From assembly GCA_020025455.1 (NCBI GenBank), contig JAHHSC010000028.1, positions 1 to 14,549 of the forward strand: DNA of 14,549 nucleotides, written 5' to 3'. Below the pieces are notes generated by a model. That model saw only the letters and a list, made by a program, of their open reading frames with translations, was not told the DNA's origin and did no database searches. Of this stretch, positions 1 through 6,929 are shown one piece after another. The translations under genes were made by a program, and so were the position numbers. This stretch comes from Lawsonibacter sp. (GTDB taxonomy: Bacteria > Bacillota > Clostridia > Oscillospirales > Oscillospiraceae). The first letter of the stretch is position 1. Each line of letters opens with the position of its first letter.

Positions 1-34
1 GAACCATAGTAAGAATGAAGCGACGAGGTGCAGG

Positions 35-1378
35 ATGGACATAAAAAAGCTTTGCAAAAAACGGTGTCATAACTCATCGTTCCAGACGATTTTTCTCGGT
101 TTCTTCTGCGTGATCCTCGCCGGAGCCATTCTGCTGACCCTGCCCGTATCCAGCCGCGCCGGCACGTTCACCTCCTTCTGGGACGCGCTGTTCACCTCCA
201 CCTCAGCCGTCTGCGTCACCGGCCTTGTGGTGCAGGATACGGCGACCTACTGGTCCACCTTCGGCCAGTGTGTGATCCTACTCCTGATTCAGATCGGCGG
301 TATGGGGGTTGTGACGCTCACCATGTTCATCGCGGTTATCTCGGGCAGAAAGATCGGGCTTTTACAGCGCAGCACCATGCAGGACGCCATTTCCGCCCCC
401 CAGGTAGGCGGCATCGTCCGGCTCACCGCTTTCATTTTAAAGGGCATCCTTCTGGTTGAGGCATTGGGGGCTGTGCTGCTCGCCCTTGTGTTCATCCCGG
501 AATTTGGAGTGGGCAAGGGCATCTGGTACGCCGTGTTCCACTCTGTCTCAGCATTTTGCAACGCGGGCTTTGACCTGATGGGCGTCAAGCAGCCCTTCTC
601 CTCCCTGATGGACTACGCCGCGGACCCCATCGTAAATCTCACCATTATGTCCCTCATCGTCATCGGCGGCGTGGGCTTTCTCACCTGGGACGATGTTAAG
701 AGCCACGGGTTCCATTTCCACAAATACCGGATGCAAAGCAAGGTGATTCTGATGGTGACCGCCGCCCTGATCGTGGGCGGGGCTGCCTACTTCTTTTTCT
801 TTGAATTTAGCCATCTGCCCCTCGGTGAGCGGATTTTGTGCGCACTGTTCCAGTCCGTTACGCCCAGAACCGCCGGATTCAACACGGTGGATCTGAACAC
901 CCTAAGTGAGACGGGCCAGTTGCTGCTGATCGTACTGATGCTGATTGGCGGTTCCCCCGGTTCCACCGCAGGCGGCATGAAAACCACCACCCTCGCCGTG
1001 CTGCTGGCCGTGGCAACGGCGGTGTTCACAAGACAAAATGAGCCCAATCTGCTCAAGCGCCGCATCCCCGCAGAGGCCATACGCAATGCAGCCACTATTT
1101 TAATGATGTATGTGGTGCTGTTTCTGTCGGGCGGCATGATCATCAGCCGGGTGGAGGGGCTTCCCCTTCTGACCACCCTGCTGGAAACCGGATCGGCCAT
1201 CGGCACGGTGGGCCTCTCCCTGGGCATCACCCCCCAACTGGGCCTGCTTTCCCGGCTGGTGCTGATCTTCCTCATGTTTTTTGGCCGGGTAGGGGGCCTG
1301 ACCATCATTTTCGCAGCCGTTGCACCCAGGTGCAGCTTTAGCAGCAAATACCCCCAGGAACGAATCACTGTGGGCTGA
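35..1378 (+). CDS. ktrB: KtrB/TrkH-family potassium uptake channel subunit
   Basis: Integral membrane subunit of a Ktr/Trk potassium uptake system; it forms the K+ pathway and is gated by the KtrA ring encoded next. The 447-residue length fits KtrB rather than the longer TrkH. The four pore-loop repeats are all visible, each with its filter glycine: TSTSAVCVTGL (G63), HSVSAFCNAGF (G178), QSVTPRTAGFN (G281) and GSAIGTVGLS (G393). The hydrophobic segments between them fit the four M1-pore-M2 units of the superfamily. The third repeat is followed by the conserved GGSPGSTAGGMKTTT region, which in this family lies at the intramembrane gate. A GAGGTG motif at 25-30 supports the ATG at 35. The stop lies 18 bases before ktrA, indicating co-transcription; the promoter is outside the window. 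Family identification is firm; whether uptake is Na+-coupled cannot be read from the sequence. Confidence 0.95.
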   Translation: MDIKKLCKKRCHNSSFQTIFLGFFCVILAGAILLTLPVSSRAGTFTSFWDALFTSTSAVCVTGLVVQDTATYWSTFGQCVILLLIQIGGMGVVTLTMFIAVISGRKIGLLQRSTMQDAISAPQVGGIVRLTAFILKGILLVEALGAVLLALVFIPEFGVGKGIWYAVFHSVSAFCNAGFDLMGVKQPFSSLMDYAADPIVNLTIMSLIVIGGVGFLTWDDVKSHGFHFHKYRMQSKVILMVTAALIVGGAAYFFFFEFSHLPLGERILCALFQSVTPRTAGFNTVDLNTLSETGQLLLIVLMLIGGSPGSTAGGMKTTTLAVLLAVATAVFTRQNEPNLLKRRIPAEAIRNAATILMMYVVLFLSGGMIISRVEGLPLLTTLLETGSAIGTVGLSLGITPQLGLLSRLVLIFLMFFGRVGGLTIIFAAVAPRCSFSSKYPQERITVG

Positions 1379-1396
1379 TAATAGGAGCGTATTGAT

Positions 1397-2044
1397 ATGA
1401 AATCCATTTTACTTGTAGGTTTAGGTCGTTTTGGCCGCCATGTGGCTCTCAAGCTGGAGGAATTGAATCACCAGGTCATGGCGGTGGATAAGGTGGAAGA
1501 GCGGGTTGAAATGGCCCTCCCCCATGTGACCAACGCCCAGATTGGAGACAGCACCAGCTACGATTTTATGAGCACGCTGGGCGTCCGCAACTACGACGTG
1601 TGCATCGTGGCCATTGGCGATGACTTCCAGGGTTCTCTGGAGACCACCGCGCTTTTGAAGGAGCTGGGCGCCAAATTCGTGGTTTCCCGCGCCGCCCGGG
1701 ATGTACACGCCAAGTTCCTGCTGCACAACGGCGCGGATGAGATCGTCTACCCCGAGCGGCAGCTGGCTGAGTGGACCGCCATCCGATATAGCTCAGAGCA
1801 CATTTTCGACTACATTGTGCTGGACGCAGAGCACGCCATTTTTGAGGTGTCCATCCCCCAGGACTGGATTGGCAAGACGGTGGGCGAGCTGGACATCCGC
1901 AAGCACTACGACATCAACATCATGGCCTTTAAGCATGATAAGCAGATGAACATGAGTATCAAGGCCTCTACCGTAGTAGAGCCGGACCAGACCATGCTGG
2001 TGCTTGGAAATCTTCAAAACGTGCAGAAGTGTTTCCACATTTAA
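1397..2044 (+). CDS. ktrA: KtrA/TrkA-family potassium uptake regulatory (RCK) protein
   Basis: Cytoplasmic gating subunit that assembles as an RCK ring under KtrB and opens the channel in response to nucleotides; in Firmicutes the C-terminal domain is often a cyclic di-AMP receptor (family knowledge). The 215 residues show an RCK_N Rossmann fold at about 1-125 with the glycine motif GLGRFG (G8, G10, G13), an acidic residue (D31) ending the second strand, and an IGDS motif near residue 50. An RCK_C domain follows at about 135-215. AGGAG at 1383-1387 lies 9 bases before the ATG. It directly follows ktrB, the usual order of a two-gene ktr unit. Length and domains are normal. Confidence 0.95.
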   Translation: MKSILLVGLGRFGRHVALKLEELNHQVMAVDKVEERVEMALPHVTNAQIGDSTSYDFMSTLGVRNYDVCIVAIGDDFQGSLETTALLKELGAKFVVSRAARDVHAKFLLHNGADEIVYPERQLAEWTAIRYSSEHIFDYIVLDAEHAIFEVSIPQDWIGKTVGELDIRKHYDINIMAFKHDKQMNMSIKASTVVEPDQTMLVLGNLQNVQKCFHI

Positions 2045-2075
2045 TCCGATCGGTTCCACGAAGGAGGAGTGTATT

Positions 2076-2558
2076 ATGAAAGACTGGTTCCTGATTCCTC
2101 TTGTAGTCGGCTTCTTTCTGCTGGGTTACCCCGTCATGGGGCGGCTCGACCGCTTTCTGGAGCGACGCCGCCAGGCCGCGCCTGATCCATCCCCCCTCCG
2201 CATTTCGGTGGAGAGCGCGGTCATGAACCCCGCCGTAGTCGGCCGTCTGAACGCATTTTCCAGGGCGCACCCCGAAGCTGACGTGCTTTTTTCCTGCGGC
2301 CCGCGGCAGCAGCTGATTCACCAACTTGCAACCGGTAAAATCGACGTTGCCCTGGTCTATCCCACCGAGGAAGCGATGCCTTCCAATCTACAAAAGCAGT
2401 ACGTGGTGCTGCCCTGTGATGCATCAAAAATCGGGGTTCCCATCCAGCCCATCCCATCGGGCCGCTGGCAGGTAACACTGGAGCTTCTTTCCCACATCAA
2501 TCCGGAAGAACACGAGGCCGCCAGCCAGCTGGACTGGTTCCTGACCTCCGCATCCTGA
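2076..2558 (+). CDS. uncharacterised membrane-anchored protein with LysR-effector-like domain
   Basis: Not assignable to a named family by eye. From the ATG at 2076, preceded by AAGGAGG at 2061-2067, it is 160 residues; an in-frame start at 2004 would overlap ktrA and lacks such a site. Residues 4-20 form one transmembrane segment, followed by a strongly basic stretch (R23, R26, R30-R32) that predicts an Nin-Cout or Ncyt hairpin-free anchor. From residue 41 the pattern LRISVES...FSRAHPEADV...LIHQLATGKIDVALVYP resembles the first half of the substrate-binding domain of LysR-type regulators: a strand, a helix ending in F-x-x-x-H-P, then a helix ending in a G-x-I-D-V-A-L strand. The protein ends before a complete two-lobed domain would. 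It lies 31 bases after ktrA and before kdpD, so a role in potassium sensing or Ktr/KdpD modulation is plausible but inferred. Confidence 0.8.
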   Translation: MKDWFLIPLVVGFFLLGYPVMGRLDRFLERRRQAAPDPSPLRISVESAVMNPAVVGRLNAFSRAHPEADVLFSCGPRQQLIHQLATGKIDVALVYPTEEAMPSNLQKQYVVLPCDASKIGVPIQPIPSGRWQVTLELLSHINPEEHEAASQLDWFLTSAS

Positions 2559-2568
2559 CCAAATGAGG

Positions 2569-2598
2569 GGGCATGGAAGGAATCATCGTTCCATGCCC
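2569..2598 (+). terminator. hairpin between the 160-residue ORF and kdpD
   Basis: A perfect 10-bp inverted repeat, GGGCATGGAA / TTCCATGCCC, with a 10-base loop starts 11 bases after the stop codon at 2558. What follows (ACCGTTTGATT) is only weakly T-rich, so this is either a leaky terminator or an attenuating/stabilising hairpin separating the ktr genes from kdpDE. Confidence 0.5.
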
Positions 2599-2634
2599 AC
2601 CGTTTGATTCCCATGCTCTCTACTCTAGAAAGTA

Positions 2635-2643
2635 TGGTATAAT
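2635..2643 (+). promoter_or_regulatory. extended -10 promoter for kdpDE
   Basis: TGGTATAAT is a perfect -10 hexamer (2638-2643) with the TGn extension. No good -35 hexamer lies 16-18 bases upstream, as expected for an extended -10 promoter or one needing an activator. The predicted start near 2650 gives a leader of about 24 bases before the TTG start of kdpD. Confidence 0.6.
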
Positions 2644-2673
2644 GGCGGTGCACACAAAAAGGGGGCGGACACC

Positions 2674-5343
2674 TTGGAACCAACACAGCGCACGTCGGCG
2701 CAGCCATGTTCTCCACAGCCGGAAAAGGGCGTGAAGAAAGGGCGGCTGAAAATCTTTTTTGGCTATGCAGCCGGCGTCGGAAAGACCCACGCCATGCTGC
2801 AGGCCGCCCGCGCCGCTGCACAGCACGGGATGGATGTGGCAGTCGGATATATCGAGCCCCACACCTGTCCGGAGACGCTGGCGCTGCTGGATGGTCTGGA
2901 GCGGCTGCCAAATCAGCGCGTCCGGCCCGGCGAGTTCGATTTGGACGCGGCGCTGCAGCGAAAACCCCAGTTGATTCTGGTGGACGAGCTGGCCCACACC
3001 AACGCCCCCGGCTGCCGCCACAAAAAGCGGTATCAGGACGTGGCGGAGCTGCTGCAGGCGGGCATCAACGTCTATACGACGGTCAATGTGCAGCACATTG
3101 AAAGTCTCAACGACACGGTTTTCTCCATCACCGGCGTCACCGTGCGGGAACGCATCCCCGATTCCGTATTTGACCGCGCCGACCAGGTGGAGATCGTTGA
3201 CATTGAGCCTGCGGAGTTGATGGAGCGGCTGAAAAACGGGAAAGTCTGCCGGGGCCAGAAGGCGCAGCTGACCGCGCCGGGCTTCTTCACCCCGGCCAAT
3301 TTGACCGCGCTGCGTGAGATTGCCCTGCGCCGCTGTGCCGACCGGGTCAACAACCGGGACGAAGGCAGAAGGCCCCCCGGGGAGGAGTACCACACCGAGG
3401 AGCATATTCTGGTGTGCCTCTCCTCGTCCCCCTCCAACGAAAAAATCATCCGCACCGCCGCCCGCATGGCCCAGGCCTTCAAGGGTGCCTTTACCGCACT
3501 GTTCGTGGAGACGCCGGACTTTTCCGCCATGAGCAAGGAGAACTTGCAGCGGCTGCGCAGCAACATCCGCCTGGCGGAGCAGCTTGGCGCAACCATCGAA
3601 ACGGTGTACGGTGCGGATATTCCCCTTCAAATTGCAGAATTTGCCAGACTGTCCGGTGTATCGAAGGTCGTGGTGGGCCGCAGCGCGGCCTCGCCAAGCC
3701 GTCTGTTCCGAAAGCAGAACCTGACCGAACGGCTGATTGCCGCCGCCCCCTATCTGGACATCCACATCATTCCAGACTCCGTTTCCAGCACGCCCTACCA
3801 CACGCGCAACGTCAGCAAACGCGCGTTTTCCGTGGCAGACACCATAAAAAGCATTGCCATCCTGCTGCTGGTCAGCTTGATCGGCTGGGTCTTTGACTGT
3901 GTTGGCTTTGAGGATGCCAACATCATCATGGTCTACGTACTGGGCGTTCTGGTTATCTCGGTTGTGACCCAGAACCGGATCTACAGTCTCTGCTCCTCCA
4001 TTATCAGCGTACTGGTCTTTAACTTTTTCTTTACCGAGCCCCGCATGAGCCTGCAGGCCTACGAGACGGGCTACCCGGTCACCTTTCTGATTATGTTCCT
4101 CTCGGCCTTTATGACCAGCTCCCTGGCCGGGAAGCTCAAGGAACACGCCCACCGGTCCGCTTTAGCCGCAGTACGAAATAAGATCCTCTTTGACGTAAAC
4201 CAGTCCCTCCAGCAGGCACGGGATCGGGACGAGATCATCCGTGCCACCGCCCGTCACCTGAATCGGCTGACACAAAAGGACGTGGTCGTCTACCCGGCCG
4301 AACATGGAACGCTGGGGGCACCCCAGATGTTCCAGGCCGCGCAAGATCAGGAGGATGCCGAAGCTTACACAGACGCGCATGAGCGTGAGGTCGCCCTTTG
4401 GGTGCTGAAAAACAACAAGCACGCCGGCGCCACCACCCAGACCTTCTCCAACGCAAAATGCCTGTACTTTGCCATCCGCATCAATCAAAAGGTGTACGGG
4501 GTCGTGGGCATCGCGGTGGGCCGGGATCTGATCGACCGCTCGGAACACGGGATGCTGCTGTCCATTTTGGGGGAATGTGCCCTGGCTCTGGAAAACGAGA
4601 AAAACGCCAGAGAGAAGGAAGAAACCGCCGTTTTGGCCCAGAAGGAACAGCTCAGAGCCAATCTGCTCCGCTCCATTTCCCACGACCTGAGGACACCCCT
4701 CACGTCCATTTCCGGCAACGCCAGCAACTTTCTTTCAAACGGCGATCAGATGGACGATCTGACAAAGCGCCAGCTGTTCACCGATATTTACGACGACTCC
4801 ATGTGGCTTATCAACCTGGTGGAAAACCTGCTCTCGGTGACCCGGCTGGAGGAAAACCATCTGAGCCTGCATATCAGCTCTGAGCTGGTGTCCGATGTGA
4901 TTGAGGAGGCCCTGAAGCACATCGACCGCCGCAAGGTGGACTACCATATCACCGTCCACCACCAGGACGAGTTTCTGCTGGCCAGGATGGACGCGAAGCT
5001 CATTGTGCAGGTCATCATCAATTTGGTGGATAACGCCATTAAATATACCCCTCCGGGCAGCCATATTGAGCTTGCCACCAGACCGGAAAACGGTATGGCG
5101 GTCATTTCCGTCTCCGACAACGGAGGGGGCATCCCGGATGATAAGAAGCCCAGAATTTTCGATATGTTCTACACCGGTGCCAACAAGGTCGCAGACAGCC
5201 GCCGCAGTCTGGGTCTGGGTCTGTCGCTGTGCAAATCCATTGTCACCGCCCACGGCGGGACGATCTCCGTGTCGGACCATCTGCCCCGCGGTACCGTATT
5301 TACATTCACCCTGCCTATGGAGGAGGTAACACTTTATGAGTAA
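2674..5343 (+). CDS. kdpD: KdpD osmosensitive K+ channel sensor histidine kinase
   Basis: Membrane sensor kinase that responds to low potassium or turgor and phosphorylates KdpE. The 889 residues match full-length KdpD. Order: N-terminal KdpD nucleotide-binding domain (about 20-230) with Walker A GYAAGVGKT (G30-T38) and Walker B LILVDELAHTN (D104, E105); a universal-stress-like domain (about 245-375); a four-helix membrane domain (about 390-495); a GAF-like region (about 510-640); HisKA with phospho-acceptor H670 in SISHDLRTP; and HATPase_c with N783/N787 (NLVDNA), D815 (DNGGG) and a GLGLSL G2 box. All catalytic motifs are intact. The start is TTG: GGGGGCGG at 2661-2668 is correctly spaced, and the next in-frame Met (residue 42) lies inside the nucleotide-binding domain. 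It overlaps kdpE by 8 bases. No kdpFABC genes lie in the window, so the controlled transporter may be the neighbouring Ktr system (inference). Confidence 0.95.
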   Translation: MEPTQRTSAQPCSPQPEKGVKKGRLKIFFGYAAGVGKTHAMLQAARAAAQHGMDVAVGYIEPHTCPETLALLDGLERLPNQRVRPGEFDLDAALQRKPQLILVDELAHTNAPGCRHKKRYQDVAELLQAGINVYTTVNVQHIESLNDTVFSITGVTVRERIPDSVFDRADQVEIVDIEPAELMERLKNGKVCRGQKAQLTAPGFFTPANLTALREIALRRCADRVNNRDEGRRPPGEEYHTEEHILVCLSSSPSNEKIIRTAARMAQAFKGAFTALFVETPDFSAMSKENLQRLRSNIRLAEQLGATIETVYGADIPLQIAEFARLSGVSKVVVGRSAASPSRLFRKQNLTERLIAAAPYLDIHIIPDSVSSTPYHTRNVSKRAFSVADTIKSIAILLLVSLIGWVFDCVGFEDANIIMVYVLGVLVISVVTQNRIYSLCSSIISVLVFNFFFTEPRMSLQAYETGYPVTFLIMFLSAFMTSSLAGKLKEHAHRSALAAVRNKILFDVNQSLQQARDRDEIIRATARHLNRLTQKDVVVYPAEHGTLGAPQMFQAAQDQEDAEAYTDAHEREVALWVLKNNKHAGATTQTFSNAKCLYFAIRINQKVYGVVGIAVGRDLIDRSEHGMLLSILGECALALENEKNAREKEETAVLAQKEQLRANLLRSISHDLRTPLTSISGNASNFLSNGDQMDDLTKRQLFTDIYDDSMWLINLVENLLSVTRLEENHLSLHISSELVSDVIEEALKHIDRRKVDYHITVHHQDEFLLARMDAKLIVQVIINLVDNAIKYTPPGSHIELATRPENGMAVISVSDNGGGIPDDKKPRIFDMFYTGANKVADSRRSLGLGLSLCKSIVTAHGGTISVSDHLPRGTVFTFTLPMEEVTLYE

Positions 5344-6031
5344 AGTCACGATTCTGGTCGTGGAGGACGACCCCTCGGTCAAAAACCTGATGACGACCAC
5401 CCTGCGTACGCACGACTATAACTTTCTGACCGCCAACAACGGAGAAAGCGCCATTATGGAGGCCTCCTCCCACAATCCCGACATCGTTCTGCTGGATCTC
5501 GGGCTGCCCGATATGGACGGCATGGAGGTCATCCGCAACATCCGAAGCTGGTCCAACCTGCCTATCATTGTCATCAGCGCCCGCAGCGAGGACATGGACA
5601 AAATCGAGGCTCTGGACGCAGGCGCGGACGACTACCTGACCAAGCCCTTCTCCGTGGAGGAGCTTCTGGCCCGTCTCCGGGTCACCCAGCGCCGCCTTTC
5701 CATGATGTCCGGCGAGGCGGAGCCCGCTCGCTTTGTCAATGGCGCGCTGGAGATCGACTACGCCGCGGGCTGTGCGATTCTGAACGGGGAAGAGCTTCAC
5801 CTGACCCCAATTGAGTATAAGCTCCTGTGTCTGCTGGCCCGGAACGTAGGCCGTGTGCTGACCCACACCTACATTACCCAGCACGTCTGGGGCCACTGCT
5901 GGGACAACGACGTGGCCTCCCTGCGGGTATTCATGGCCACCCTGCGGAAAAAATTGGAGGCCGCCCCCGGTTCTCCCCAGTATATCCAGACCCATGTGGG
6001 CGTGGGTTACCGCATGGTTCGGGTGGAATAA
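5336..6031 (+). CDS. kdpE: KdpE response regulator (OmpR/PhoB family)
   Basis: Cytoplasmic DNA-binding partner of KdpD. The receiver domain (about 4-118) carries the acidic pocket E10-D11-D12, phospho-acceptor D54 in LLDLGLPDMDG, S81 at the switch Ser/Thr position and K103 in YLTKPFS. A winged-helix trans_reg_C domain covers about 130-228, with the typical LTPIEYKLL and VGYRMVR ends. The length (231) is normal. AGGAGG at 5321-5326 lies inside the end of kdpD, and the ATG overlaps the kdpD stop, indicating coupled translation. In known systems KdpE activates kdpFABC; with ktrBA next door, the target may differ here (inference). An intrinsic terminator follows at 6120. Confidence 0.95.
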   Translation: MSKVTILVVEDDPSVKNLMTTTLRTHDYNFLTANNGESAIMEASSHNPDIVLLDLGLPDMDGMEVIRNIRSWSNLPIIVISARSEDMDKIEALDAGADDYLTKPFSVEELLARLRVTQRRLSMMSGEAEPARFVNGALEIDYAAGCAILNGEELHLTPIEYKLLCLLARNVGRVLTHTYITQHVWGHCWDNDVASLRVFMATLRKKLEAAPGSPQYIQTHVGVGYRMVRVE

Positions 6032-6119
6032 ATGCACTTGGTTTGGGTGGCAGAAACAAAAACCGCCGCCGATCCATAGCGATCCGCGATGGGAGCAAAT
6101 CAAAGGCGATTTTGTTTTG

Positions 6120-6152
6120 GGGCCTGGCTGAGAAATCTGCCAGGCCCTTTTT
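6120..6152 (+). terminator. intrinsic terminator after kdpE
   Basis: A 12-bp stem with one T.T mismatch (6120-6131 with 6136-6147) is capped by a GAAA loop and followed by TTTTT. It closes the ktr-kdp block 89 bases after the kdpE stop. Its apical part (GAGAAATCTGCCAG, 6130-6143) recurs exactly in the terminator at 14459-14490. Confidence 0.9.
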
Positions 6153-6208
6153 CTCTTTGCCCCAGAACAGCTTGTGGACATGCCGCTGAGCTTGAGCCGG
6201 TTTCTGCG

Positions 6209-6250
6209 CAAAATAATTTGCAGACCCCTTTTGAATTGAGGTCTGCAAAT
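6209..6250 (-). terminator. terminator-like hairpin for the small - strand gene
   Basis: An 11-bp inverted repeat (6216-6226 with 6240-6250, core ATTTGCAGAC / GTCTGCAAAT) with a 13-base loop. Read on the - strand it is followed by TTATTTTG, a modest U-tract. It starts 41 bases past the end of the 6292-6504 gene, the right place for its terminator. Confidence 0.5.
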
Positions 6251-6291
6251 CATATCCATGTTCTTTTTGCGGAATTTGTAGGATCTGCTCT

Positions 6292-6504
6292 TTAATCCAG
6301 GGCATTGACCGCAAGATATGTATCCTCGTAAGCAAACGCCTTACTTCCATGATAGTCAATCTTCTTTGTTAAATTCATCAACCGGCTGGATGTGAGTCGT
6401 TCTCCATGTTCCAGCATTTTTTCTTCCTTCCTGCGGCATCTCATAATAATGTGCCAGTGATACTCAATTAGGGCTGCAAGGATAAGATTTTTGATTGTAT
6501 TCAT
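6292..6504 (-). CDS. small hypothetical protein (70 residues), basic and His-rich
   Basis: Family not recognised. I accept it as a gene because three signals agree: an AGAGGAG ribosome binding site (complement of 6511-6517) 6 bases before the ATG; an extended -10 (TGTTATAAT, complement of 6555-6563) upstream; and a terminator-like hairpin after the stop. The protein opens with a short hydrophobic stretch (NLILAALIEYHWHIIM, about 6-21), then turns basic (RCRRKEEKMLEHGE), and probably forms two helices around the phrase GERLTSSRLMNL. There is no signal peptide and no clear metal or DNA-binding motif, though a YHW triad and scattered His are notable. It is the only - strand gene in the window and lies in its AT-richest part, which could mean a mobile or recently acquired cassette. 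Function unknown. Confidence 0.6.
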   Translation of the reverse strand: MNTIKNLILAALIEYHWHIIMRCRRKEEKMLEHGERLTSSRLMNLTKKIDYHGSKAFAYEDTYLAVNALD

Positions 6505-6534
6505 ATTTGACTCCTCTGTATATCTGTTTCGTTT

Positions 6535-6549
6535 CGTGATTCGATCACG
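6535..6549. promoter_or_regulatory. palindrome at the predicted start of the small - strand gene
   Basis: CGTGAT-TCG-ATCACG is a perfect 6-bp inverted repeat with a 3-base spacer, located 6-20 bases downstream of the - strand -10 element, where a repressor would block transcription. A second inverted pair, CGTTTCG (6530-6536) and CGAAACG (6576-6582), brackets the -10. An operator role is inferred. Confidence 0.4.
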
Positions 6550-6554
6550 TCGCT

Positions 6555-6563
6555 ATTATAACA
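6555..6563 (-). promoter_or_regulatory. extended -10 promoter of the small - strand gene
   Basis: On the - strand this reads TGTTATAAT, a perfect -10 hexamer with the TGn extension. The sequence 17 bases upstream (ACGTTT) is a poor -35. The predicted start near 6548 gives a leader of about 44 bases before the ATG at 6504. Confidence 0.55.
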
Positions 6564-6717
6564 GTTGAACACAACCGAAACGTGTCGAGGAATGGAAAAG
6601 AAAAACTTCCCTCCTGCGTTTCTCCGGTCCATCCAGATATAGAAGCCCTCCACTTAAAAATGGACGTGTAATCACATCCTTTTATTTACAAAAAGAGGAA
6701 AATAATACGAAACTACC

Positions 6718-6746
6718 TTGCTAAAGTCGGTCGACTATTGTATAAT
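6718..6746 (+). promoter_or_regulatory. sigma-A-type promoter of the TPR-ridA-ABC operon
   Basis: TTGCTA (6718-6723), a 17-base spacer and TATAAT (6741-6746) make a good vegetative promoter, the only strong one I see upstream of the TPR gene. It is divergent from the - strand promoter at 6555. The predicted start is near 6753. Confidence 0.7.
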
Positions 6747-6752
6747 TCGTAT

Positions 6753-6929
6753 GTACATTTTCGGTTTACTTACTTGGCATTCTTTGTGGTGATTGCCGAA
6801 AACATCTGCTATAACGGACGATTTCTCCCGTATACCGGCAGAAAAAAGGCAAAAAGTGTCGATTTTTGGCATAAGGACTGAAAAAGATACCGTTCAGGCA
6901 GACCGATAAATTATTCGGGAGGTAAAAAC
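6753..6929 (+). other. long 5' leader of the TPR-ridA-ABC operon
   Basis: About 177 untranslated bases separate the promoter from the TPR start codon. Visible elements are a 7-bp pair TTTTCGG (6758-6764) / CCGAAAA (6796-6802), a short AAAAA / TTTTT pairing around GTGTCGA near 6854-6870, and a small CCGA / TCGG pairing just before the ribosome binding site. I recognise no known riboswitch consensus and no convincing upstream peptide with a ribosome binding site. The stretch 6564-6717 holds nothing that I can identify. Confidence 0.4.

Noticed and set aside
2004..2075. Upstream extension of the 160-residue ORF to an ATG at 2004
   Set aside because: It would overlap ktrA by 41 bases and ignores the strong AAGGAGG just before the ATG at 2076.
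2620..4152. Long - strand open frame (510 codons) opposite kdpD
   Set aside because: It is antisense to intact KdpD domains, shows low-complexity His/Gly/Val-rich composition and reflects codon bias of the + strand gene.
6690..6875. Open + strand frame through the leader ending at a TGA near 6875
   Set aside because: It has no ATG or ribosome binding site and runs through the promoter; the last residues resemble no family I know.
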